Positions 1 to 8,311 of a stretch of DNA of 14,214 bases are shown here, piece by piece. The position numbers and the translations under genes are program-made. The stretch lies in contig JAKLQL010000443.1 in NCBI GenBank assembly GCA_022013395.1, positions 1 to 14,214 on the forward strand, given 5' to 3'. The DNA comes from Acetobacterium sp. (GTDB taxonomy: Bacteria; Bacillota; Clostridia; Eubacteriales; Eubacteriaceae). The notes beneath the pieces were generated by a model. That model was not told the DNA's origin, made no database searches, and saw nothing but the letters and a program-made list of their open reading frames with translations. Numbering within the stretch: position 1 is the stretch's first letter; each line of letters begins with the position of its first letter.

Positions 1-30
1 TAAGATATTTAATTCTTTCAATTCTTCATA

Positions 31-108
31 GGGCGTAGCCCGCGACGGAGGTCGCAGCGCAGCGGAGACCGGAGTGCACGGTTTTATGCAAACTGCAGTA
101 ACCCGTGC
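31..108. repeat. GC-rich multi-hairpin extragenic element
   Basis: This non-coding stretch ahead of the first gene is GC-rich, unlike the AT-rich 30 bases before it. It holds two adjacent small hairpins: GGGC-GTA-GCCC at 31-41 and GCGAC-GGAG-GTCGC at 42-55. A third, longer pairing joins GCACGG (76-81) to CCGTGC (103-108). The look is that of a palindromic intergenic repeat or a structured leader. Only one copy is present here, so the repeat status is inference. I see no riboswitch consensus that I can name, and no convincing promoter in 1-161. Confidence 0.4.
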
Positions 109-161
109 GAAACAATTATTCCAAAGTAATCCCAAACAAAATTCAATCACGAGGCCATCCA

Positions 162-1661
162 ATGAAACCCATCATCCAACTGGATATCAAAGCGCTCATC
201 TTTCCAGACGAGCAAGAACCAGCGCTAAAAAACATCAAACTGAATATCAATGAGGGAGAATTTATTGCCATTACTGGTGGGGCGGCTTCGGGGAAATCAC
301 TGTTGCTTCATGCCATTACATCGGCGGCACCGAAGTTTTATCCCTGTACGTTATCTGGGACAGTGAAGGTCGCCGATCAGGATGTGTCAAATATTCCGCT
401 CTGCCAAATGGCCGACTATCTGGGATATATGATGCAGGAACCGCAAAACCAGATGGTTAACCGGTGCGTTGGCGATGAGTTGGCTTTTGGGGTGTCTAAT
501 CTCAATTTGAGTCAGGACGAAATTGAGAACCGGGTGAATGAAATTATGGACTTTTTGGGTATTCGCGAGTTCTCGGGCCGATATACGGATGCCTTATCCG
601 GCGGACAAGCCCAGAAGGTGGTGCTGGGAAGTATCCTGGCATTGAAAACCCCGATCCTGCTACTGGACCAGCCCACGGCCGAATTGGATCCCAAAACCAG
701 CACGGAGCTATACCGTCACCTGGGACAGCTGAACCGGGAGAAAAAAGTGACCACCCTGGTGGTCATGGATAAATCCGGCGAGGTCTTAAAAGACGCCCAT
801 CGGGTGCTGGTGATGGAAGCGGGGACGGTGAAAGATTTTCTGCCGGTTGCCGAATACCAGGAAAAATATGGCTTCCAGAAAAACAACCGACGGGTAGAAC
901 CGATCCAGGTAGATGAAAATACCAACGTGATCAAGCTAAACGGTGCGTCTCATAGCTATAAAGGCGGGATAACCGGCTGCCACCCCTTGGATTTCAGGCT
1001 GAAAAAAGGCGATTTCACGGCGGTCATCGGGCAGAACGGTTCAGGCAAATCCACCATGCTCAAGCTCATCGAAGGATTGGTCAAACCGAACTCAGGCTCC
1101 GTGGAACTATTTGGAACCCCGGTGACGAAGAAAAATGTCGGCGAACTGCGGCGCCGGATCGGGTTTCTGTTTCAGAATCCTGATGATCAGATCTTTTGCA
1201 GCTCTGTCAGAGATGAAATCAGTTATGTAATGAAAAGTAAAAATGACAGTAAAAAACTTAATGAGCAAGAGACGAACCAAAAGATTCAGGAAACTCTGGC
1301 CCTGATCGGACTTGAGGGGTTGGAGGAAATGCACCCCCAGCGATTGAGCCGGGGACAGCGTCAATTGCTGGCGCTTGGTTCGGTAGTCATTAATGACCCT
1401 GAGCTGATCATTGCCGATGAACCGACCTCAGGCTTAAATGGTCCCCAGAGCCAAGTGGTGATGGAAAAGCTGGCCCGGCTCAGCAGTCAGGGCGTCGCTA
1501 TTTTGTTGGTGACCCACGATTTAGCTGAAGCTAGAGATTTTGCCAATCGGATTGTGGTAATGCACAACCATCAACTGGCTTTGGAATTTAAAGCTGAAAA
1601 AATGGACGACTATCTTAAAGATTTAGTTCGACTGGAACTCATCGAAGGAGGCGATTTTTAA
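162..1661 (+). CDS. ECF transporter energizing ATPase, fused two-domain (EcfA1-EcfA2 / YkoD type)
   Basis: This is the cytoplasmic motor of an energy-coupling-factor importer: two ABC ATPase domains in one 499-residue chain, which power uptake through the EcfT and S subunits encoded next. Domain 1 (about 5-235) has a Walker A GGAASGKS at 39-46, LSGGQ at 145-149 and Walker B LLLD at 166-169. Domain 2 (about 255-485) has GQNGSGKS at 290-297, LSRGQ at 395-399, a catalytic Glu at 420 after IIAD, and the switch His at 452. Domain 1 is unusual: the Walker A has Ala for the first conserved inner Gly, the catalytic Glu is Gln170, and the switch His position reads Asp203. So one composite ATP site looks degenerate and the other canonical. 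The ATG at 162 is preferred over an upstream GTG at 105 because GAGG lies 7 bases ahead of it and the family homology begins there. Family call is firm; the cargo is not known. Confidence 0.93.
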   Translation: MKPIIQLDIKALIFPDEQEPALKNIKLNINEGEFIAITGGAASGKSLLLHAITSAAPKFYPCTLSGTVKVADQDVSNIPLCQMADYLGYMMQEPQNQMVNRCVGDELAFGVSNLNLSQDEIENRVNEIMDFLGIREFSGRYTDALSGGQAQKVVLGSILALKTPILLLDQPTAELDPKTSTELYRHLGQLNREKKVTTLVVMDKSGEVLKDAHRVLVMEAGTVKDFLPVAEYQEKYGFQKNNRRVEPIQVDENTNVIKLNGASHSYKGGITGCHPLDFRLKKGDFTAVIGQNGSGKSTMLKLIEGLVKPNSGSVELFGTPVTKKNVGELRRRIGFLFQNPDDQIFCSSVRDEISYVMKSKNDSKKLNEQETNQKIQETLALIGLEGLEEMHPQRLSRGQRQLLALGSVVINDPELIIADEPTSGLNGPQSQVVMEKLARLSSQGVAILLVTHDLAEARDFANRIVVMHNHQLALEFKAEKMDDYLKDLVRLELIEGGDF

Positions 1662-2393
1662 ATGTTTAAACTGAAAGAACTGGATCCGCGGCTCAAACTG
1701 ACCTGGTGCCTGTTTCTGGTGTTGACGGCGTTGATTTCGCGAAGTATTCTGCTTAATGGCATTTTACTGGGAGTGATTCTCATCAGCGAACTGCTCTGGG
1801 AGAAATCTTTGAAATCTTTTAAAATGCTGTCAGTTGTACTGCTGATTATCGGCACCCAGGTATTGATTATCAATCTGATCTTTGGAAGAGCAGGAGAGCT
1901 GCTTTATTCCTGGGGAATCCTGCAGATTTATAGCGGATTTATCGCAACCTCGATCCTGGCTTTTCTAAGAATCGGGATCATCTCATTTTCGGCCTATCAG
2001 TTCGGGGTTCATACCGACCCCATGGATATGGCGCAGATGCTCATTTATTGGCGGATTCCCTATCGCTATGCGATGCTGGTGCCGATGGTCGCCCGGTTTT
2101 TCCCGGTGATGATTGGGGAGTATCAGGCCATTTGCAATAGCCAGTCGGCCCGCGGGGTTCCCAATGATACCGTGGTTGAAAAAATTAGGAACCTACCAGC
2201 GTCGATTTTACCCCTGATGTACCGGGCCATGCGGATTTCCAATGATGCGGCGCTATCGGTGGAACTTAGAGGTTACGGCCGCCATGCAACCCGAAATTTT
2301 CAGAATAAAATCAATCTCCATCCCCTGGAAGGCATGACGATCGTCTGCCTGGTTATCGGGTTTGGTGGAGTCTTGATAAAAACGATTTTGTAA
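1662..2393 (+). CDS. ECF transporter transmembrane component EcfT (CbiQ/YkoC type)
   Basis: This 243-residue membrane protein is the scaffold that couples ATP hydrolysis to movement of the S component. Hydrophobic helices lie at about 13-45, 55-75, 90-113 and 223-242. The cytoplasmic coupling region carries the two Arg-Gly motifs expected of EcfT: SARG at 162-165 and ELRG at 201-204, the latter in the typical context ELRGYG. The start abuts the ATPase stop codon (TAA 1659-1661, ATG 1662), and the ribosome binding site AAGGAGG sits inside the end of the ATPase gene, so the two should be translated together. Length is normal for the family. The call as EcfT is strong. Confidence 0.92.
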   Translation: MFKLKELDPRLKLTWCLFLVLTALISRSILLNGILLGVILISELLWEKSLKSFKMLSVVLLIIGTQVLIINLIFGRAGELLYSWGILQIYSGFIATSILAFLRIGIISFSAYQFGVHTDPMDMAQMLIYWRIPYRYAMLVPMVARFFPVMIGEYQAICNSQSARGVPNDTVVEKIRNLPASILPLMYRAMRISNDAALSVELRGYGRHATRNFQNKINLHPLEGMTIVCLVIGFGGVLIKTIL

Positions 2394-2396
2394 TAG

Positions 2397-2424
2397 TTGA
2401 AAAACTGTGTAAATAAAAAATAAT
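2397..2424 (+). promoter_or_regulatory. possible internal promoter ahead of the S-component gene
   Basis: TTGAAA (2397-2402) and AATAAT (2419-2424) are spaced by 16 bases in the short gap after ecfT. Both match the sigma-A consensus at five of six positions. The region is A-rich, so such matches arise easily by chance, and a transcript from here would have a very short leader. Weak call. Confidence 0.25.
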
Positions 2425-2446
2425 TTAAACAAAAAAGGAGCATAAA

Positions 2447-3004
2447 ATGCAAAACGAACAAGCAATTGGAAAAAAAAGTATTTTTAAAACCGACACCAAA
2501 TCTTTAATTGGTGCTGTCGTCATGGGGATTGTCTTTGTTATCGCCTGCCAGATTACCGGCCAGATTGATAACATGCTGCCCTGGGGAAAAATGGGAATGT
2601 TACTGATTAACGGAACGGTCTGGGCATTCTTTACCGGGATTCTGACGCTGCTTTACAAACAGCCAGGCGGATTGATTGCCGCCGAAGTAGAAGCCTTAAT
2701 TTCGATTATGTATACGCCCCTTTGGCCAACCTTTATCTTTGCTAACGGCATTGCGTCCATCTGGGTATCCTTCGTGGCTGTAAAATGTGACATGACCAAA
2801 TGGTCTCATCACATTCTTGCGCAGGGTGGCGTTTGTATTTTAGGGAACCTCATTGTTGCTGTGGGTCTGGTTTTCATTCTTGGTCTGCCAGTAAGTGTTG
2901 CGGCTGTTTCTACCCTGATAACCATTGGTGTAACCTGGCCATTGGCAACTTTGGCTCAAAAGAAAGTTTATGATGCATTATTGAAATCAGGTATGGTAAA
3001 ATAA
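2447..3004 (+). CDS. ECF transporter substrate-binding S component, YkoE-like
   Basis: A 185-residue, very hydrophobic protein with about six membrane helices (roughly 18-37, 49-70, 72-90, 92-113, 123-146, 148-171), the size and topology of an ECF S component, which binds the cargo in the membrane. The stretch PGGLIAAEVEALISIMY (73-89) resembles the YkoE family, and the neighbour ATPase is also of the fused YkoD type, so the whole module resembles YkoDCE, known for hydroxymethylpyrimidine/thiamine uptake. Here, however, no thiamine riboswitch is recognisable upstream and the downstream genes are a UbiD/hydantoinase set, so another small, perhaps heterocyclic or aromatic, substrate is possible. 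AAAGGAG at 2434-2440 precedes the ATG by 6 bases. S component call strong; substrate unknown. Confidence 0.8.
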   Translation: MQNEQAIGKKSIFKTDTKSLIGAVVMGIVFVIACQITGQIDNMLPWGKMGMLLINGTVWAFFTGILTLLYKQPGGLIAAEVEALISIMYTPLWPTFIFANGIASIWVSFVAVKCDMTKWSHHILAQGGVCILGNLIVAVGLVFILGLPVSVAAVSTLITIGVTWPLATLAQKKVYDALLKSGMVK

Positions 3005-3042
3005 TACGATAAAAGTCTAAAACAAAATAAAGAAAAATCATG

Positions 3043-3080
3043 TGCTTTGGTATCTGTTTTAGAAAACAGGTGCCAAAGCA
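3043..3080 (+). promoter_or_regulatory. long RNA hairpin between transporter and ubiD genes
   Basis: The 128-base spacer between the S component and ubiD holds an almost perfect inverted repeat: 3043-3060 pairs with 3063-3080 over 18 positions, of which two are G-U wobbles, with the tip TTTTAGAAAA. It is not followed by a T-run, so it is not a classic intrinsic terminator. It may instead stabilise or process the message, or act as an attenuator that sets transporter and enzyme levels apart. Function is inferred. Confidence 0.55.
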
Positions 3081-3132
3081 ATTTGTAGTTTTACCAGTAG
3101 TTTATTCAATCACAATTAAGGAGAAATCGAAG

Positions 3133-4494
3133 ATGAGTCAGGATTTACGTGTGTTTTTAGAACAATTGGATAAGGATGGGGAAATCTGCCATGTGACAGA
3201 ACCCGTCAAGCGGGAATATGAAATCAGCACCTTAATGATGGAGCTGGAAAAACAGCGGAAATATCCGGTGATGTGGTTTGATCAGGTGGAGGGCGGCGAT
3301 ATTCCGGTGGTAACCAATATTCTCGGCACCAAGGGTCGGTTTGCCAAAGCCATGGGCGTTAAAACTGAAGATTTATCCTTTGAATTTGCCGAACGAATCA
3401 AGAATCGCTTTGATGATGTTAAAGTGGTGGAAAATCCGCCTTGTAATGCTCATTTGCTTACTGGCGATGAGGTGGATTTAACCAAGTTTCCGATCATTAC
3501 CCATTTTCCCATTGATGCCGGCCCCTATATTACCTCCGGTCTGACCGTGGCCAAAGATCCGGAAACCGGCTGTGAAACCCTGGGTTTTCATCGGCTGCAA
3601 CTGAAGGGAAAAAACAAGCTGGGGATTTCCTTCCACTCCCGTCAGCGGATGTGGGAATTTTTCAGAAAGAGTGAGGAACGGGGCGAAAACATGAAAGCCG
3701 CCATCTGTATTGGCGTCCATCCCAATATTGCCTTGGGTTCGCAAGCATCAATTCCTTATCATTTAGGAAAATACGGTGCCATTGGCGGATTATTTGGCGA
3801 GCCCCTGGAAGTATCCCCCTGTGCCACCATGGACCTCAATGTGCCCACTTATGCCGAAATTGTTCTGGAAGGAGAAGTACTCTGCAATGTTCGGGAGCCG
3901 GAAGGCCCTTTTGCCGAATACACCAATTACGCCTGCTTCCGCAGCACTGAAAATGTCTTCCAGGTCAATGCCATTCGTTACCGGGAAAAACCGATTTTCC
4001 ACGATTTAACACCGGCCATGAGCAGCGAACACATCACCATCGTATCGATTCAGCGGGAAGGTGATATCACCAAGTTTTTAAAACAGAATCTGCCCAACAT
4101 CAAGGCGGTTCATTCGCCACTATCCTCCTGCGGGATTTTCCACTGTTATGTGTCGATGAAAAAAACCGCCGAAGGCCAGGCCCAACAGGTTATTTTAACC
4201 GCCTTGGGCATGGATCATCACATTAAAATGGTCATTGTTGTGGATGAGGATGTGGATGTCTTCAACGAACAGGAAGTGCTGTGGGCCATGGCCACCCGTC
4301 TACAGGCCGATAAGGGCGTGATGATCTTCCCCCATATGATGGGCGAAACCCTGGATCCCTCCACTGGCGACGATGGTCTCACCGCCAAAATGGGCATCGA
4401 TGCCACCAAACCCCTCAGCGGTTACTCACCCAAAATCGACATTGACGAAAATGTTATTAAAGACATCAAGCGATTATTTAAATACGTCAAATAG
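3133..4494 (+). CDS. UbiD family prenylated-FMN-dependent (de)carboxylase
   Basis: This 453-residue protein belongs to the UbiD family, which uses prenylated FMN to remove or add CO2 on aromatic or alpha,beta-unsaturated acids. The family signature EGPFAE at 257-262 supplies the two Glu residues spaced by five that correspond to the E277/E282 pair of fungal Fdc1; Arg154 in GFHR matches the Arg of the catalytic triad. His168 and Glu223 sit where the family binds the metal that holds the flavin phosphate. The ATG at 3133 is chosen because AAGGAG (3118-3123) is 9 bases ahead; an in-frame ATG at 3040 lies before the 3043-3080 hairpin and has no ribosome binding site. UbiX and LpdD genes further down the operon agree with the cofactor need. 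Whether it decarboxylates or carboxylates, and on what, cannot be read from sequence. Confidence 0.93.
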   Translation: MSQDLRVFLEQLDKDGEICHVTEPVKREYEISTLMMELEKQRKYPVMWFDQVEGGDIPVVTNILGTKGRFAKAMGVKTEDLSFEFAERIKNRFDDVKVVENPPCNAHLLTGDEVDLTKFPIITHFPIDAGPYITSGLTVAKDPETGCETLGFHRLQLKGKNKLGISFHSRQRMWEFFRKSEERGENMKAAICIGVHPNIALGSQASIPYHLGKYGAIGGLFGEPLEVSPCATMDLNVPTYAEIVLEGEVLCNVREPEGPFAEYTNYACFRSTENVFQVNAIRYREKPIFHDLTPAMSSEHITIVSIQREGDITKFLKQNLPNIKAVHSPLSSCGIFHCYVSMKKTAEGQAQQVILTALGMDHHIKMVIVVDEDVDVFNEQEVLWAMATRLQADKGVMIFPHMMGETLDPSTGDDGLTAKMGIDATKPLSGYSPKIDIDENVIKDIKRLFKYVK

Positions 4495-4507
4495 AAGAAG
4501 GTCAAAT

Positions 4508-6598
4508 ATGATAAAAATTGCGATTGACACCGGCGGCACTTTTACCGATTATACATCGGTGGGCTGTTTTGGGGATCAGGCCGAACAACGGATTGCCCTG
4601 AAAAACCCCACCAATCATGACCATCCGGCTCAGGGAATTCTGGCAGGACTTAAAGAATTGGCATTGGTCTGGGGAACCGACTTGGAAAAGTTATTGGCTC
4701 AGACTGAAAAAATATCCATGGGAACCACTCTGGCACTCAACGCCCTATTGGAGAAAAAAGGCGTTAAGACCGCCTTGTTCACCACCGAGGGATTTCGGGA
4801 TGCCCTGGAAATCCGCCGGGCGCAGTTGGCCAATCAGTGGGATCTGGCCATTGAAAACCCGATGGTTCTGGTACCCCGGCGGTTGCGACTGGGCATTGAA
4901 CAGCGGATGGATTACCAGGGGGCTGTGATTAAGCCCCTTAATGAAGCGGCTGTTCGGGCAGCCTGTCAAAAATGTCGGGAAGCTGACGTAAAAGCCATTG
5001 CGGTTTGTTATCTGTTTTCATTTCTTAATCCAGATCATGAAAAGCGGACGGCCGAAATTATCAAAGAAGAACTGCCTAACGTGTTTGTGTCGCTATCCTC
5101 TGAAGTCTCCCCGCGAATCCGGGAATACGAACGAACCACCACCACGGTGATCAACGCATATTGTACCCCTGTGCTGGCCGATTATTTGAAGAACGTCAAA
5201 AAAGAACTGGCCGTTTTTGGCTGGGATAAGCCGGTGCATATTATGAAAAACAGCGGCGGTCTCAGCGATTCGCAAGCTCTGGAGAACTTTGGGGTTAAGA
5301 CCCTGTTATCCGGTCCTGCTGGCGGAGCTGTCGGTAATTTATCCTTAGGCAAATACCTGGGCCGAACCCACACGGTCCTGGCAGACATGGGCGGAACTAG
5401 CTTTGACCTCCATGTGGTCAGTGGCGGTGTCAATCAATTGGTGCCCCAAACCGAACTGGATGGCTATCCGCTGAGCATTCCGATGATCGATATTCGCTCC
5501 ATCGGTGCTGGCGGCGGCAGTATTGCCCATGTGGAAGCTGGCGGACGGGTGCTGATTGGCCCGGACTCCGCTGGTTCGATTCCCGGCCCGGCCTGCTACA
5601 ATCAGGGCGGCGAGCAACCGACAGTTACCGATGCGCTGCTGGTGTTGGGACTGATCAACGGCGACAATTTCCTCGGCGGCAAGTTGCCGCTATCGATGGA
5701 TCAGGCCGTTAAGACAATTAAAGAAAAGGTGGCCGATCCCTTAAATCTTTCGGTGCAGGATGCCGCCCGGATTATTTACAGCATCACCGCGGAAATGATG
5801 GCCGATGCCATGCGGCTGGTGACTACCCAAAAAGGGAATGATCCGCGAATTTACAGCCTTATTAGTGCCGGCGGTGCCTTTGGCCTGTTTGCGGCCCGGA
5901 TTATGGAATCCCTGCAGATGCCGGAAGCCCTGATTCCGGTGCAGGGTCCGGTCTTCTGTTCCTGGGGAATGCTGGGCGCTGCCTGTCGTTACGACATTAA
6001 CCAGAGTATTCTGATGGAAAAAAGACAATGGGATGCCAAGCGGTTAAACACCATGGTTGCGGCGATGAAGGCCGAAGGGTCGGCGCAGTTGGAACGGCTG
6101 GGGGTAGCGAAAAGCCGCCAGCGCTTTGATCTGATGCTGGAAATGCGCTATGTCAGCCAGCACCATGAGATCTCGGTACCCTGGACTTTGGGCGAATTTA
6201 GTCCCGAAAGTATTAAGAACGTGGAGCAAGCTTTCTACCAAACCCATGAAGCTATTTATGAATATGCTGAAGACAAAGATTGGGAAATTATCGATCTGCA
6301 CCTGGCCTGTTCCGAACTCGATCAGGAGAATATGCTATTCCCGACTTCAAAAGCGACAAGCAGTGACACAACAAAAAGCATGACAACCAAAACGGTTGCC
6401 GGCGAAGTCTTTAACTGTCAGGGTGAGATTGCGGTGCCGATTTATCTGGATGGCGATTTAACAGAACCGATTTCTGGTCCGGCCCTGATTGACTTTGCCT
6501 ATACGACGTTGATTGTTCCCAACGGCTTTTATTGTATTCATGAGGACGAAGGCATCTTCGCGCTCAGAAAGGAGGCGACCCATGAATCAGCGAACTGA
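4508..6598 (+). CDS. hyuA: hydantoinase/5-oxoprolinase family subunit A (ATP-binding)
   Basis: This 696-residue protein is the ATP-binding subunit of the hydantoinase/oxoprolinase/acetone-carboxylase superfamily, which uses ATP to open a cyclic amide or to phosphorylate an enol-like substrate. The N-terminal IAIDTGGTFTD (4-14) is the sugar-kinase-like phosphate loop. Further family motifs are KNSGGLSDSQAL (247-258), LSGPAGGAVG (267-276), ADMGGTSFDL (292-301) and SIGAGGGSIA (331-340). The length is normal for HyuA. A Ser/Thr-rich linker precedes the last 70 residues. It starts 13 bases after the ubiD stop, with GAAGAAGG as ribosome binding site; the upstream in-frame ATG at 4373 lies inside ubiD and is unlikely. 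The 3' end overlaps hyuB by 17 bases. The family is secure but the substrate is not: hydantoin, oxoproline and ketone enzymes share these motifs. Confidence 0.9.
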   Translation: MIKIAIDTGGTFTDYTSVGCFGDQAEQRIALKNPTNHDHPAQGILAGLKELALVWGTDLEKLLAQTEKISMGTTLALNALLEKKGVKTALFTTEGFRDALEIRRAQLANQWDLAIENPMVLVPRRLRLGIEQRMDYQGAVIKPLNEAAVRAACQKCREADVKAIAVCYLFSFLNPDHEKRTAEIIKEELPNVFVSLSSEVSPRIREYERTTTTVINAYCTPVLADYLKNVKKELAVFGWDKPVHIMKNSGGLSDSQALENFGVKTLLSGPAGGAVGNLSLGKYLGRTHTVLADMGGTSFDLHVVSGGVNQLVPQTELDGYPLSIPMIDIRSIGAGGGSIAHVEAGGRVLIGPDSAGSIPGPACYNQGGEQPTVTDALLVLGLINGDNFLGGKLPLSMDQAVKTIKEKVADPLNLSVQDAARIIYSITAEMMADAMRLVTTQKGNDPRIYSLISAGGAFGLFAARIMESLQMPEALIPVQGPVFCSWGMLGAACRYDINQSILMEKRQWDAKRLNTMVAAMKAEGSAQLERLGVAKSRQRFDLMLEMRYVSQHHEISVPWTLGEFSPESIKNVEQAFYQTHEAIYEYAEDKDWEIIDLHLACSELDQENMLFPTSKATSSDTTKSMTTKTVAGEVFNCQGEIAVPIYLDGDLTEPISGPALIDFAYTTLIVPNGFYCIHEDEGIFALRKEATHESAN

Positions 6599-8311
6599 TG
6601 ATATCATTAACCGCACCGTCATTATGAACCGGCTGGACAGCATCACCAGCGAAATGGGCATCGCCCTGGAGCGCTCGGCCCATTCACCGATTTTTGCCGA
6701 AGCCTGTGATTTTGCCTGCTGCATCTGCGATGAAGACGGGGAGCTGGTCTCCCAACTCAGCGGCATCCCGATCCTGGCTACGGCCGGATCTTTCAGCGTT
6801 AAAGCATGCTGCGAAAATTCGGTCAGGCCATCGAAGACGGCGATGTATTTATCATCAATGATCCTTATGACGGCGGCAACCATCTGCCAGATATCGGCAT
6901 CATTACCCCAGTGTTTTATGAGGATGAGCTGTTGTTTTTTTGTGTCAGCCGGGCTCATCACGGCGATATCGGCGGTTCCACTGCTGGCAGCTACAACCCC
7001 AAGGCGACGGAGATCTTTCAGGAAGGGCTGCGGATTCCGCCGACCCGCCTGATGAAGAACAACGAAATGCTTACCGATGTGTTGGAGCTGATCCGACTAA
7101 ATACCCGGAATCCGGAAATGCTCACCAGCGATTTTCTGGCTCAGATCGGTTCCAACCGACTGGCAGCCCGACGGATCAAAGAGATGTTGAGCACCTATTC
7201 GGTGGCCACCGTTAAGAAAGCGGTGACGGAGTCGTTGATTCAGACCGAAACCCTGACCCGCCAGCGGATTGCCGCCATTCCTGATGGCACCTACACGGCG
7301 GTGGATTATATTGACGATGACGGTTTTCAGACCGAACCGGTTAAAATCGCGGTGGCAGTTACCATCACCGGCGACCGGATGCTGGTGGATTTTTCCGGCA
7401 CCGATGGCCAGGTCAAAGGTTTTATCAACACCTCGGTGGTGACGGCCACCTGTGCTTCCGGGATTGCGGCTCTGTGGTTTCTGGGTAAAGACATTCCCCG
7501 AAACAGCGGCGCTTTCCGCTGCATCGAAGTCAATCTGCCAGTGGGATCGCTGGTTAATCCCAATCTCCCGGCACCAATGACCCTTTGTACCCTAACCCCG
7601 GCCAGCGAAATCATCGGCGTGATTTTCAAAGCCCTGGATCAGGCCCAGTCGGGTCGGGTATCCGCCGGCTACCATCGCTATCTGGGACCTTCGTTTTATG
7701 GCGTGGATCCCCGGAATGACCGCTACTATGTCGGCTTTTCCTTTTGTTCGCTGGGCAGCGGCGGCGCCATGGCCGGCCATGACGGCAAACCCTATATGGC
7801 GACCTTATCGAATTTTGGCGGGGTCAAGGCACCTAATATCGAATCCAATGAGGTCCAGTACCCGCATATGACCCTGCATCATGAGATGGATGGCGATACC
7901 GCTGGAGCCGGTGAATATCGGGGTGGCTGCGGCATGAAATACGCTTTTGAGATCACTGCCGAAAAGGGCGATGTGGTCAATTTTGGCGATGGCATTAAAT
8001 TTGCTCCCTATGGGCTCCGAGGCGGGCATCAGGGCAGCCTGAACCGCAGCGTTTTTGTTCATGACGGCGAGAAAATCATCATGGAAAGTAAGGAAGCCCC
8101 CCGCCATGCGGTGAAAGGTGATCGGATTTACCTGAATACCAGCAGTGGCGGCGGCTGGGGCGAGCCGATGAAACGACCCCCGCAAAAAGTCTATGACGAT
8201 GTACTCGATGAGATTATTTCCAAAGAAACCGCCGAAGCAGTTTATGGGGTCATCATTAATGAAGCGGGCATCGATTATGAAAAAACAGAAAAACGGAGAA
8301 ACCTTTCATGA
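6582..8311 (+). pseudogene. hyuB: hydantoinase/5-oxoprolinase family subunit B, split by a -1 frameshift
   Basis: Partner of HyuA; together they form the ATP-dependent catalytic complex. The ATG at 6582 follows AAAGGAGG (6568-6575) by 6 bases and overlaps the end of hyuA. The first 75 codons (6582-6806) give a normal HyuB N-terminus ending GSFSVKA. Homology then jumps to another frame, which begins MLRKFGQAIEDGDVFI at 6806 and runs 501 residues to the stop at 8309-8311, with the family stretch INDPYDGGNHLPDIG soon after. Joined, they give about 576 residues, a full-length HyuB. Reading base 6806 twice restores the frame, so a single A seems to be missing at GCA/TGC. The rest of the gene shows no decay, so the change is either very recent, a sequencing or assembly error, or, less likely, recoding. 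The stop overlaps the ubiX start as ATGA. Confidence 0.85.
6801..6812 (+). other. frameshift point in hyuB
   Basis: Frame one reads ..GTT AAA GCA and makes sense up to Ala75; frame two is closed upstream by a TAA at 6800-6802 and makes sense from ATG 6806 onward. The switch must therefore fall within a few bases of 6803-6806. The sequence is not a classic X-XXY-YYZ slippery heptamer in the zero frame, and no ribosome binding site lies ahead of ATG 6806. Confidence 0.8.

Noticed and set aside
1..161. Thiamine riboswitch ahead of the YkoDCE-like transporter
   Set aside because: I looked for the conserved CTGAGA and ACCTGATC-type elements and did not find them in this stretch.
3040..3132. Longer N-terminus for the UbiD protein
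   Set aside because: The extra 31 residues are encoded across the 3043-3080 hairpin, lack a ribosome binding site and lie before the usual UbiD start.
4373..4507. Longer N-terminus for HyuA
   Set aside because: The extension overlaps the coding end of ubiD and resembles out-of-frame sequence; the phosphate loop starts right after ATG 4508.
6801..6812. Programmed -1 ribosomal frameshift in hyuB
   Set aside because: The zero-frame codons GTT AAA GCA do not form a slippery heptamer, and I see no clear stimulatory stem directly after. A one-base loss or read error explains the data more simply.
3478..8185. Minus-strand open frames inside ubiD, hyuA and hyuB
   Set aside because: They lie opposite well-recognised genes, lack ribosome binding sites and show no family motifs; they are by-products of codon bias.
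6806..8311. HyuB starting at the internal ATG 6806 as a separate gene
   Set aside because: No ribosome binding site precedes it, and the upstream 75 codons are clear HyuB N-terminal sequence.
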